From positions 124,001 through 188,000 of the forward strand of contig CAKQCV010000001.1 of NCBI GenBank assembly GCA_934217675.1: a stretch of 64,000 nucleotides of DNA, in the 5' to 3' direction. Both the position numbers and the translations under genes were made by a program. The notes below the pieces were generated by a model. The model was not told where the DNA came from. It saw only the letters and a list, made by a program, of their open reading frames with translations, and ran no database searches. The DNA comes from an uncultured Prevotella sp. Its GTDB lineage: Bacteria; Bacteroidota; Bacteroidia; Bacteroidales; Bacteroidaceae. Of the stretch, positions 8,105-19,900 are shown piece by piece; the stretch's first letter is position 1; every line of letters starts with the position of its first letter.

Positions 8105-8289
8105 GTTCAAATACAGGAATGTTATTATTTCTTAGTTTTCTCTAATAGAAAGTGTGTCTTGCGGTAGCACTGATTGAAGTTCATTCTCAAAATTTTTATA
8201 TATCGGAATGATGTACAATATGTAAGGTAACAGGCTCTTATAAGATTTCAACTTTGTATAAATTTTCTTACAGCAAAGGGGTTTTTGTA

Positions 8290-8318
8290 TTGACATTTGC
8301 AATACATTTTGATATAAT
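8290..8318 (+). promoter_or_regulatory. Family promoter (palindromic spacer), copy 1
   Basis: TTGACA 8290-8295 and TATAAT 8313-8318 with 17-base spacing; the most divergent of six promoters sharing the TTTGCATTACA-type spacer and the downstream ATAGGCA. Confidence 0.75.
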
Positions 8319-8357
8319 ATAGGCAACAAGAAAGGAACATCTTGTTAAGAGAGGGTA

Positions 8358-8603
8358 ATGAAAATGAAGGTATATAAGATTGAAAAAAACTGCACAGAAT
8401 GCAGTAATTTTTATCAAGTAGATTCCTGTTGCGAATGTGATGCTGAGGAAGCACTTTTCGGAACAGATAGATGCGAATGTTGTATCTATCATATTGTAGA
8501 GGAAACGTTCAAAGACAGAATGGAATCTGACTTAGGTACGAAATGCTTCAAAGATTACGATGAAGCGGCGGCGATGTTGCGAGCTTTTACAAAAGCAGGT
8601 TAA
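8358..8603 (+). CDS. Small cysteine-rich protein, 81 aa
   Basis: ATG 8358 follows AAGAGAGGGTA. Eight cysteines are clustered in the first half (C12, C15, C24, C25, C27, C39, C41, C42), including a CxxC and a CECC, consistent with zinc binding; the second half is acidic and helical. No named family was recognised. It is transcribed from a promoter of the six-member family that also drives parA and is followed by an intergenic hairpin. Confidence 0.65.
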   Translation: MKMKVYKIEKNCTECSNFYQVDSCCECDAEEALFGTDRCECCIYHIVEETFKDRMESDLGTKCFKDYDEAAAMLRAFTKAG

Positions 8604-8613
8604 CGCCTTTTAA

Positions 8614-8636
8614 CTTCTGTTCCACTGGAACGGAAG
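8614..8636 (+). terminator. Dispersed intergenic hairpin, copy before a non-repeat gene
   Basis: CTTCTGTTCCA / TGGAACGGAAG, with a G-U pair replacing G-C, 10 bases after the stop at 8603. This is one of two copies lying before a gene outside the main 24-residue repeat family. Confidence 0.55.
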
Positions 8637-8666
8637 TGCCATATCGGATATAAGCGAGGTTATTCG

Positions 8667-8939
8667 ATGATTATTAAATCGACTCATTCGGCAAAAGAAT
8701 TGCATTTTGTAAGTCAAAAAGAGAAAGACGCTTTTCTTGCTTCGTTAGAAGCTAAAAAAGATAATCGGATTGCTGTGATTGTGGCAAAATTACTAAGACG
8801 CATAGAAGCTAATAAGCATCAAACGCTTAAAGGCTTTTATTGTGCAAGTTTCTTATACAATGACGAATTTGCAATATTACAAGAGGTAAATCCAGATTTT
8901 CTGAAATCTATGCGAAATATGAGGAATAACAAATGTTAA
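8667..8939 (+). CDS. Unknown protein, 90 aa
   Basis: ATG 8667 follows GCGAGGTTATTCG. It is basic, probably helical (SQKEKDAFLASLEAKK, then KLLRRIEANK), with no recognised domain, signal or membrane segment. The stop overlaps the start of the next gene by seven bases, so the pair is translationally coupled. Confidence 0.6.
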   Translation: MIIKSTHSAKELHFVSQKEKDAFLASLEAKKDNRIAVIVAKLLRRIEANKHQTLKGFYCASFLYNDEFAILQEVNPDFLKSMRNMRNNKC

Positions 8940-9658
8940 AACGGCTTAATTTACAGACAGAAAGTGGCGAAGCGGTAGCTGATGTTGGCTACGAAAACGA
9001 GCGGGTAATTATCAAATACTATGGCGAGAAATTCGAGCCAGAGGAAGACGAATATATTGATGGTTATACCTTTGAAGATGTTTTAAACAACGATATGACG
9101 GTAATGACGTTATCGGCTATAAATCACAACGAATTATGCAAAAAAATAGATTATCTGGTAAATTCAAATCCAGAATCTAAAGTGTTTGCTGTTTTAAGAG
9201 AGTTTGAAAAAATGTTCGATTGGGATATTGTAAAGACAGATAAGTCGTTAGACGATATGGTTGACAGTATCTACAAATATTTTGAAAGTTCTCAGGAACG
9301 AGTAGAATGGATAGGCAAAAGCGATTATTGTGACAAGGTAAGATATGGCTATGACTGGGATAATATTATAAAAAAATCTTCAGATTATGACCTTTTTGAC
9401 TTGTGTACTTTAGATTTAACATACGAATACGGCTATCACACTATTGATTACGCATTGTTCAAAACGAACAACGGTTGTTACATAATAAAAGACGGTCAGC
9501 TTTTACACGGAGCTGAACCTTATGCGGTGGATATAACCACAGGCAAAAACATATCGTTTGACGACTTGCCTTTTAACGTGGCGTTTATACCGACAACAGA
9601 ATGGTTTGATTTGCGTGACAAAAAGAGACAGCAGAAAAGTGAAGAACGTGAAATGTAA
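8933..9658 (+). CDS. Unknown acidic protein, 241 aa
   Basis: ATG 8933 overlaps the end of the preceding gene. It is soluble and acidic, rich in Asp, Tyr and Glu, with several Tyr-Asp pairs (YGYDWDN, TYEYGYHTIDYALF). No domain was recognised. The last residues KSEEREM hold ER but not at the very end. Confidence 0.6.
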   Translation: MLKRLNLQTESGEAVADVGYENERVIIKYYGEKFEPEEDEYIDGYTFEDVLNNDMTVMTLSAINHNELCKKIDYLVNSNPESKVFAVLREFEKMFDWDIVKTDKSLDDMVDSIYKYFESSQERVEWIGKSDYCDKVRYGYDWDNIIKKSSDYDLFDLCTLDLTYEYGYHTIDYALFKTNNGCYIIKDGQLLHGAEPYAVDITTGKNISFDDLPFNVAFIPTTEWFDLRDKKRQQKSEEREM

Positions 9659-9738
9659 TTGTTGTGTGGGGAAACACAATGTTACACGACTTTTGAGGGC
9701 AATATAAATTTGGAACGTTTTTAGAGAGGAAGGTATTT

Positions 9739-10839
9739 ATGAAAAAGAAATACGCAAAGATGATAGCAACTATAATTGCTGTTGTTGCTGTATTTACAAG
9801 CGGTTGTTCTGACGGTAATGCAAAGAACAGTTCTGTAGACGAAGTGCAGAGCAGTGCTTCAACTACGCCTACTGCGACAACTTCAGTGACTCCCGAAACA
9901 ACTCCTGCTGTCACTACAACGGCAAAGCCTGTTGAACAGACTACAGTTACTACAACAACTACTAAGAAACAGGAAACAAATAAACCTGTTGTAACTACTG
10001 CGACTACTACAACGACTACAACAACAAAGCCCGCTCCTGAGTGGACTGAGGAAAAGGTAAGTGCAACAAAGTATGTCAACACTGATTGTTATAGCCGTAA
10101 AAAGGCTGTACTCGGTGCAGAGACAGTTAAGATATATAATGTCAACGACAAGGTTAAGGTCGTTGCGAAGACCGATACAGGTTATTTCAAACTTGATACT
10201 GGTGCTTTTGTACACGGTGATTATTTGAGCGACAGCAAGGTTGTTGTACAAACAACTACAACTACTGCTAAGAAATCTTCCGAGAACAAGCCTGTTGCAA
10301 ACAACGAACATATAGAGATATATGCGTTGGACGCTTCAGGTCATAATGACGCATGGACGTACTCAGATATGGACTGCACTGACGCTGTTTCAGGCTACCT
10401 TACAGGCACAAAAATAATAGCGGTTAAAACGTATAAAGATAAGGGCTTGTATCTTATTGAAGACGGTCTCTACGCAAGAATGTCTGATTTTACAACGACT
10501 CCTTTTGTGATAGAGAAATGGTTCAATACTGCCACTTTTGACAAAAAAAAGGTAAGGCAATTTATTATAGACATAGCTGTTAAAGATTTCGGTCTTGTTC
10601 TCAATGAAGAAATGACTACTGATAACAGTTCATGGTTTGCACCGAGTTGCTTTCCTCTTAGTGATGATGATGGGCAAGTTGTTAAGGTTATGTGTATGAA
10701 AGAGCCAGAGTCTAATTATAAATTGGGATATATGCAGAAAGGAGACTCTTTTAACGTTGTCATCAAGTACGTTGATGCGGAAGAAATGAATACACTTGGC
10801 GGTGTAGGTGAAGGCTATGCAATCTTCTTCCTCCGCTAA
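9739..10839 (+). CDS. SH3-like surface lipoprotein, 366 aa
   Basis: ATG 9739 follows AGAGAGGAAGG. It has a lipoprotein signal peptide with lipobox FTSGC (C23), so it is probably attached to the outer membrane face. A Thr-rich low-complexity linker (residues about 45-95, many T-T-T runs) follows, then an SH3b-like module (about 96-165: VSATKYVNTDCYSRK ... VHGDYLS), a second Thr/Lys linker, a related module (about 190-255) and a C-terminal domain. SH3b modules commonly bind cell-wall glycans; that role is inferred. It stands directly upstream of the giant adhesin, with its own terminator between. Confidence 0.8.
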   Translation: MKKKYAKMIATIIAVVAVFTSGCSDGNAKNSSVDEVQSSASTTPTATTSVTPETTPAVTTTAKPVEQTTVTTTTTKKQETNKPVVTTATTTTTTTTKPAPEWTEEKVSATKYVNTDCYSRKKAVLGAETVKIYNVNDKVKVVAKTDTGYFKLDTGAFVHGDYLSDSKVVVQTTTTTAKKSSENKPVANNEHIEIYALDASGHNDAWTYSDMDCTDAVSGYLTGTKIIAVKTYKDKGLYLIEDGLYARMSDFTTTPFVIEKWFNTATFDKKKVRQFIIDIAVKDFGLVLNEEMTTDNSSWFAPSCFPLSDDDGQVVKVMCMKEPESNYKLGYMQKGDSFNVVIKYVDAEEMNTLGGVGEGYAIFFLR

Positions 10840-10853
10840 TTAAAATTCAACAT

Positions 10854-10883
10854 TTTACCCTACAGTTGCGGCTGTAGGGTAAA
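10854..10883 (+). terminator. Terminator after lipoprotein gene
   Basis: TTTACCCTACAG and CTGTAGGGTAAA form a 12-base perfect stem with a six-base loop, 14 bases after the stop. Confidence 0.75.
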
Positions 10884-10894
10884 GGTGTTTCATA

Positions 10895-10956
10895 AGATAC
10901 TCTTGGGAACAGTATCTGAAGGCGATTCAAGACTTAAATGGGAATTAAGTCTTTTT
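10895..10956 (+). promoter_or_regulatory. Two-hairpin leader with attenuator-like terminator upstream of the adhesin
   Basis: AGATACT / AGTATCT (10895-10917) is followed by AGACTTAA / TTAAGTCT plus five Ts (10930-10956), 43 bases before the adhesin start. The second stem has the form of an intrinsic terminator placed in the leader. No promoter was recognised between it and the previous terminator, so attenuation of readthrough is an inference. Confidence 0.4.
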
Positions 10957-10998
10957 ACATAAACAACAAATAGAGAACGAAAAGGACAGGTATATCCA

Positions 10999-13900
10999 AT
11001 GAATAGCATTTTTAAACGAACACTCAGTTTGATTATGGCTATGGCTTTATTTTTTACTGCCGTGCCATTACAAACAATAGTTTCTGCCGTCAATTTCACT
11101 ACAGGCACAAAGGTGTATACCGTAATAGGTGACAATTACACTTCTAAAAGTGGTTATCAATTCAAAGACAAGAAAAACTACAAATATCTTATTTACACGA
11201 GCAAAACAGGTCGTTCTTCCGCTACAAGAACTGCAAGCACTCACGGCAAATTGGGCATACAATTAAGCGGTGAGTTTCATCAAGCTATCTGTATAGAAGC
11301 GGGTGTTGCGTTCAATGGCTCAAGCGTACCAAACTATATAGGAAAAAGTGAAAGTCAGGCAGAGTATCTGAGCTGGCTTGACCGTTCTGATTTAAAAAAT
11401 ATAAAACTTGCTCTTTTATGCGGTTTCCACGATAATAAATCCCAAACCACATCACCTGTCAGCGGTTCGAATATGGACGATTTTGCCTTTGCTACACAGA
11501 TGATTGTATGGGAATATCAGCAACAACTTCGTACAGGATATGGTGTTAATGATTTAAAGACTAATTCCGTAAACACTCCTGCAAAGGTGTTCCAAGAGCA
11601 ATTATTTGATGACAACAAAAAAGCAACACCTGCATACGATTGCTATAAGTACATCTTAGATGCAATGTCTAACTACGGCAAGATACCGAGTTTCTGCCGT
11701 ACAACAACAAAGGACGCTGTTACATTTGATTTAAAGTACAATTCTGCAAAAAAACGTTATGAACACGAATTTACCGACAGCAAGAACTCAGGTATGGCAG
11801 TAAGTGCTTTCTCTTTGCCTTCTGGTTTGGGCTTAACAAAGAGCGGGAATAAATATACATTCTATACGACAAAAGCTAATACGACTTTCGCTGTTAAATA
11901 TAATCAAAGCGGGACAGGCAGAAAGCCTGCGAATGCAGGGGAGTTTGTAGTATGGACTGACAATACCAACTCAGAAAGCAAAAAACAAACGTTAGCTTCT
12001 GGTGTCGCTGACCCTATAAAAATGTATGTCAACTTTAAGTCTGCTACTGCCACTGGTACAGCAAAAATTTCTAAGACATGGGTTCACAATGGAAATGCTA
12101 CTGCCAACTATGATAAGATTTATTTCACTGTAAAAAACAAATCGACCAATGCCGCAATCAAAGGTACTGGCTCGGCAGGTAGTTATACTTACTCATCAAG
12201 TGGCACTGTGTCAAATTATAAATTGAACAGCAGTAACACTTTCACTATTGCAAAACTTCCCGCAGGCACTTATACCGTTACCGAACATACGGTATCTGGC
12301 TATACAGTTGACTCAAAAAGCAAAGATGTAACGATAAAAATAGGCGAGACTGGAACGGTTTCGTTTAAAAATACCCGTGATACTGGTTCAGCTCAGATAA
12401 CAAAAGTATGGGTTCACAATGGCGATGCTACCGCCAACTATGATAAAATTTATTTTACTGTAAAGAATAAATCGACAAATGCCGCAGTTAAAGGTATGGG
12501 CGGGGCAGGTAGTTATACATTTTCAACAGATGGTACTGTCTCACAGTTTGATTTGAATAGTGCTAACACTTTCACTATTTACAATCTTCCCACAGGTACT
12601 TATACCGTTACTGAAAATACGGTATCTGGTTATACGGTTGACTCAAAAAGCAAAGATGTAACAGTATCTAAAGGTCAGACGGGTAAAGTTTCGTTTAAAA
12701 ATACCCGTGACACTGGTTCAGCCAAAATTATAAAAACGTGGGTTCACAATGGTGATGCCACTGCCAATTATGATGATATTTATTTCACCGTAAAGAAAAA
12801 CAATACAATTATCAAAGGTACAACTACAAACACGGCGGGCAAATATACGTTTTCCGAAAAAGGCTCTGTTTCACAGTTCAAACCGAACAGCGGTAACATT
12901 TTCACTATCGAAGGTCTTCCCACTGGTACTTATACTGTAACTGAGCATACGGTATCTGGTTATACGGTTGACTCGGAAAGCAAAACTGTTATTATTTCTA
13001 AAGGTCAGACGGGAACAGTTACATTTAAAAATACCCGTGATACTGGTTCAGCTCAGATAACGAAAGTATGGGTTCACAATGGCGATGCTACTGCCAACTA
13101 TGATAAGATTTATTTTACAGTTAAAAATAAATCGACCAATGCCGCAGTTAAAGGTAAGGGTGGAGCAGGTAGTTATACATTTTCAACAGATGGTACTGTC
13201 TCACAGTTTGAATTGAATAGTGCTAACACTTTTTCTATCGCAAACCTTCCTACAGGTACTTATACTGTTACCGAGCATACGGTATCTGGTTATACAGTTG
13301 ACTCAAAAAGCAAAGATGTAACAGTATCTAAAGGTCAGACGGGTAAAGTTTCGTTTAAAAATACCCGTGACACTGGTTCAGCACAAATAACAAAAGTATG
13401 GGTTCACAATGGCGATGCCACTGCTGACTATGATGATATTTATTTCACCGTAAAGAATAAATCAACTAATGCTGTCATCAAAGGTGTAGGCGGGGCAGGT
13501 ACTTACACATTCTCCGCAAGTGGCTCTGCTTCACAGTTTAAATTGAACAGTGATAACACTTTCACTATCGAAGGTCTTCCCACTGGTACTTATACTGTTA
13601 CTGAACATACGGTATCTGGCTATACGGTTGACTCGGAAAGCAAAGATGTAACGGTATCTAAAGGTCAGACGGGAACAGTTACGTTTAAAAACACTCGTAA
13701 TACTGGTACAGCTCAGGTTATTAAAACGTGGATACACCACAATGATGCAAAGCAAGCGGATAAGGACATTTACTTTGTTATCAAGAACAATGATACAGGT
13801 AAGTTCATAACTGCTTCGGGCAGTGCGGGCAATTACACTTTTACAGGAGCAAACGCAACAGCAGTAGCCAAAGCAACGCAGTTAAAACTTGGCAAAGTTG

Positions 13901-16900
13901 CAGGTGTAGCAAATGGTGCATTCAATGTTTTGAATATTCCTGAAGGCTCGTATACAGCGTATGAGTACGGCAGTAATGCTTATTACACAAGCGTAAGCGG
14001 AACATCAAAGTCGTTTAAAATAGTAAACGGTAAAGTTGCTACTGTTTCTTTCTCAAACGAAAGAAATATAGGTGATTTAATTGTTTCTAAGACTTGGGTA
14101 CACAACGGAAATTCATTGATTTCGTATCAATCAACCGAATCGTTACCTTATGCAACGCTGAATGGAACACCTATATATTTCAAGGTTTATTACGAAACTA
14201 CCGATGCCAACGGAACTGTAACAAGGCATTATTTAAAAGCAGATGATAGCAACACGCTCAACGATGGTGTTTATAAGTGGAATGGCGAAACCGCCACAGC
14301 CTCTCAACAGTATTTCAAGCTGTATAAAGATTATTACACTGACAACGGCGTTAAGCATGACGGCTTTAAGATAAGTGATATGCCTACAGGCTATACTTAT
14401 TATGTAGAAGAGCAAACAGTCAAAGGTTACATTTGTTCTTCAAATAAAATAAGTGTAACAATAACATCAAAAGTTGGAAACGATGCCTATACTCCTGTTA
14501 AAAAGGACGTAAGGAATACAAGAGAGACGGGCAGTGCGTCACTTCATAAAGTCTTCTCAGATGATGCTAACCTTACGGCACAGCAAAAAGCAGAACAGTA
14601 TAAGAATACTACTTTTGCGGTTCTGTACAAGGGTAACAATCAGTATGTAAATGCTACAGGTAGTAACGGCACTTACACGTTCAGCGGTTATCAAGCATCG
14701 GCTACCGAATTTGCTCTTAACGCATCGGGCAATTTCTCAATCAGCAAATTACCTTCAGGCTCTTATAGAGTTGTTGAAACAAAATGGGATTCATATAACT
14801 ACAATCCCAAAACTACTTATGTAGATATTACTGTCGAAAACGGCAAAAATACTCCTGTCAACTTTGAAAATATCAGAACAGGTTATGTACTGGTAAAGAA
14901 GAACTGGACTATTCCCGTAGGACTTGATAGAAGCACAAAACGAATTACTGATTTGACAAATAACACATATTTCCTTATCAGAGATAAGTCAACAAATCAG
15001 TATCTCACAGCTACGACTGATAATCAGTCACGTTATACTTACACAGGTGTTACGACAAAGGCAAACGCAACAAAGTTCAAAGCGTATGTTTATATCGAAA
15101 ACAACGCTATAAGTAGTATCTCGTTCAGTGTAAACAAATTACCTTTAGGTAATTATGTTGTTGAAGAAATCACAACAGGTGATGCTAATAAATACTTTAT
15201 TCCTGATAAAACAAGTATTGACATCACACTGACAAACGCCGTTCCTACAAACGATTCGTCTTTTACAAATACCGAAAAAGGTTGTGCAACAATCAATAAG
15301 GTTTGGAGCGATGCAGGAACAGGTTATGCAACTGCCGCAGAGAGAAACGCTGTTACTTTCTACATCAGGAATAAAGCTACGAATGTCTATATCAAGGCAA
15401 GCGGCAATGCAGGTAACTATACTTTCACAGGTTCGGGTACAACAGCCGTTTCATCTGGTACAGGCTTCAAACTTTCATCAAGCAACACGTTCCTTGTAAA
15501 AGACCTTGACGCAGGTACTTATATAGTATCAGAAGTTCTCGCAGGTTCTTCTAAGTTCGCTCCTCGTAACGAGCAGGAAGTTACTGTTGCAAACGGCGAA
15601 AACAATGGTGTAACTTTCCAGAACGTAGTAAAAGCGGGTGCGTTAAAGGTAAATAAGACTTGGAAAGCTGAAGTCAATACACAGGCAAATTTGGAAGACC
15701 TTACGAGCAAGGTTTATTTCACTCTTAAATTCGGCAATAAATATGTTGTTGCCACGAAAGCGACAAGTCCTGTTTACAGATACAACTTTACTAAGCTGAC
15801 AACAAATGCTTCTGAAGCAACTAAATTTAATGCAAGTGTAATAACACAGAGCGGTTCGTTAGTTGCAACGTTTGATGTTGCTGGCTTGCCTATCGGTTCA
15901 TACACGGTTACAGAAACTGTTACAGATAAAAATGTAGCGCACAGATTTACAGCGTCTGCACTGTTGGCTAATGTTAACGTTACATTTAACGCAACAGCGA
16001 CTGCCAACTTCACCAATAGTGAAAGCACTGGTGAAATTATAAAGATATGGGACGATAAAAACGCTAACACAACGGAGCAAGAGAGAAGTAAAGTACAGTT
16101 TGTTATCAAGGATACAAAGACCAACAAATATATAATTGCAAAGCAATACGCTACTGGCGATTATGAATATACTGGTTTTGGTACAACTGATATTGCATCT
16201 GCTACTTTAATCAGCCTTAACGCAAATCACACTGAGGCAAAAATAACAAAGCTTCCCGAAGGAACATATACCGTAATCGAAATGAACTGTCCTTCTGGTT
16301 ATACGGCAAGTGCCGACCAGACGCTTACAATAATCAACGGTAAATTAGGAACAGTCAAGTTTACGAATACAAGAGATACAGGTAGATTGTTCGTAAGAAA
16401 GCAGTGGTTGTCTTATAAGAATTTATCTGCTGATAAGTTAACAGAGCTTTCAAATAACACTTACTTTACCATCGCTTGTGGCGGTAATTATGTTCAGGCA
16501 AGCAACAGCAACGGCGTATACAGCTTTACTGGTTATACTACTTCAGTAAGTAATGCAACTCAATTCAAAGCTATTATCGTTAAGGACAGTACAGGTAAAG
16601 TAACCGATAACAAATTCAATGTTACTGGTTTACCTACAGGAAATTATACGATAAAAGAGTATACGGTAAATGGCTCAGAAGCAAATACAAATTATATTGT
16701 TTCTTCTGAATCGCAGAACATAACGATTACGAAATCAGTCAACAATTCGACTAATAGCACAAAATTTATCAACACCGAAAAAGGCAAGGCAAATGTTACA
16801 AAGACGTTTACAAAGAAATTAAACGGCACAGAGTTTACAGATGCAGAGTTAGTAGCTTTATACGGCAAGGTAACATTTACTGTTAAAAAGGGTAATCAAT

Positions 16901-19900
16901 ATGTAACCGCTACAGGAGATAACGGTAATTACGTTTATAGTTCTCTTTCAAATACAGCTTATACATTTAAGCTCAGTAGCACAGGTAAACTGGCAATAGA
17001 GAATATTCCTGAAGGTACATATACAATAACAGAGTCCTGCTCGGACAGTGCTTACAAGCCGACAACGGCTACAAAATCATTTACTGTAGCAAACGGTAAA
17101 ATAACATCTGTTGCTTTTGAAAATCTTCCCGTAGTAGGTGAAGGTCTTGTAACAAAAGTAATAAACGGTAATCTGACAGCGGTAGATAAAGCCAACATAA
17201 CAACGTACTACAACAATGTTAAGTTTAAGGTTAAAGACACATCTACTGGTAAATATGTAACTGCAACAGGCGGTACAAGCGGTACTTACTATTATTCTGG
17301 TAATACAGATGATACAGGCACAGTGTTTAGCCTTAACAGTTCACATAAGTTTGCAATAACAAGAATGCCTGAAGGTACTTACGTTGCTATTGAAGTGTCT
17401 CACAGTGACGGCTTTAATAAAGCACCAGACCAGACTTTTACTATTAAAAATGGCGAAAGAACATCACTTACTTTCACGAACACTCGTGAAGTTGCTCCTT
17501 TGACAATAAAGAAAGTTTGGAAGACTTCTGAAGAAAATACATTAACGACTGCTGAAAAACAGAACTTGGTAAATAATATTTACTTTACTGTACAGGACAG
17601 CGGCGGTAACTATGTAATCGCTCCTAAGAACTCAGCGGGAGAATATGTATATTCTTCAACTAACGCAACTCTTTCAAACAACGGTAAGTTTAAGCTTGAC
17701 GTAGCCACCAATAACATTCTGATTAAGAACCTGCCGACAGGCACTTACACTGTAAAAGAAGTTATGAGTGGTAAAATTAACTATACCGCTGATGCTTTAT
17801 CTAAGTCTGTAAAGGTAGTAGTTAATCAGAACGCAAATGAGACATTCACAAACACTCGTGATATTGGTTCTTTGTCGATAGTAAAGAATTGGATAGAAGC
17901 GGGCGTTACTCCTTCAACGGATAAGCAGAAGGAATACAATGAACACGTTTACTTTACACTTGTATACGGCGACAAATATGTTGTTGCAACAGGTTCAAAC
18001 GGTTCATATAAGCATTCAAGGTTTACCACAAACGAAAGTGAAGCAACACACTTCACTATAAGCACAGCAACACCTTTCAAGTGCAATATTTCAGAGCTTC
18101 CGACTGGTAACTATACAATTCACGAATACTGTGATATTGCAGAGTGTGAGCCTTCCACACCCACACAAGTAAAAACTGTTACTAAGAATGTAACAGCAAC
18201 CGTTCAGTTCAAAAACTACGTTTCTACCTATCTCGGCAAAGTGACAAAGCGTTGGGTTTTCAACTCATCATTCACTTCAGAACAGCGCAGAGAACTGATA
18301 GAAAAGATTAAGAATGGTATCTATTTTACCGTCAAGGACGAAGATAACAACTATCTCAAAGCATCTCTCAACGAAGAACTTGAAGATGGAACGTATTACT
18401 ATGACGGTACAACAACAAACGGTAACGAAAACAGATTCTATGTTACTTGTATTTATGACAGCAAACTTAAAGAATATGTAAGTACATTTAATATAGAGGG
18501 TCTGCCGCAAGGCAAATACACGGTTGAAGAACATAATACATTACCTACATATAAAGAAGACAGCTCCACAGGCTCTCTTGTTATGACGGGTGATGCAGAC
18601 GGTTCAGTAACGTTTACCAACAGAGAAACAAGCATCGTTGTTTCAAAACGTTTCTCAGACGGCGATAATCTTACGGCAGAGCAGTTAAAGGCTCAGTACA
18701 AAAAGGTTACTGCACGCTTCAAAATCATAGGTGCAAACGGTAAAGAAGATAAGACCGTAACAAATTACGGTAAATATCTCACTTTCAGTTTTGCAAATGA
18801 CATATATACCTATTCGGGCATTGCCGCTACAGCAGGCACAGCAAACACAGACCTTAAACTGACTGATGAAGGCAAACTTGAAGCCAACTTCAAGGGCTGT
18901 CCTTCTCCTTACTACCTGATGGTTGAGGAACTTTACGACAGCACATCTTATGTTGGCACAACAGGCTCTAACATTGTTGACTGTGGCACATACACAGATG
19001 TTGACTACACTGTAGACAACAGTAAAAGAGTAGACCTTACGAATATCAACGTTGCGGGCAAGCCGCTTGTAATGAAAGATATTACTCTTAACAACAAGCT
19101 GAACACGGGTAGCATCTATATTGATAAGTCATTCCTTGATGTAGACAATACTGAGATGACTATATCCGATGAACAGCTTGCGAAGGTAACTTTCAAAGCT
19201 TACAACAGCAACGGCGAAGAGCTTACTTTTGCAAAGGCTTCCAACGGAAACTATAACTATACTGGTTCTTCAACGGCAGGAACTGAAATCAAGCTGAATT
19301 ATGACTCATCTTCTAAGAAGTATTGTTTCTTGCTTGACAAATTACCCGCTAACGAAAGATACACAGTAGCTGAAACAAAGGGTTCTGATTACTTTACATT
19401 CGATGTTGACCCTGTTACATTTGTAATTACTCCTAACGGTAATGCAAAACAAGTGTTCTACAACAAAGCAATGACAGGTAATGTAAAGATTGTAAAGAAG
19501 TCAACCAACAATGTCATCGAAGGCTTTGAGTTCACGTTAAGCGGTACATCTCACACTGGTAAAGCTGTAAATGTAACGGGTAAGACAGGTAATGATGGTA
19601 TCCTGAATTTTGAAAATCTGCGTGTAGGTAATTATGTAATTACCGAAACAAAAACAGGCAAAGCCGTTGGTTATATTACAGAAAAAGACAAGTCTGTTAC
19701 TGTAAGTTACGACTCCGACAAAGCAATGCCTGTAACAACAACCGTAGAGTTTTTGAATAAGGCTTACGGCAGTGTTGAAATCAGCAAAAAAGACTCTGTT
19801 ACTAAGGAACTCCTTACAGGAGCTACATTCGGTATCTATTCAGATGCAGAATGCACAATACCCGCAAAGGCTTATAAGTCTGATACTGATGCAACTCTTG

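Noticed and set aside
8132..8492. Minus-strand frames of 65-74 residues
   Set aside because: They lack ribosome sites and oppose a gene with a clear promoter and start; composition is that of random AT-rich DNA.
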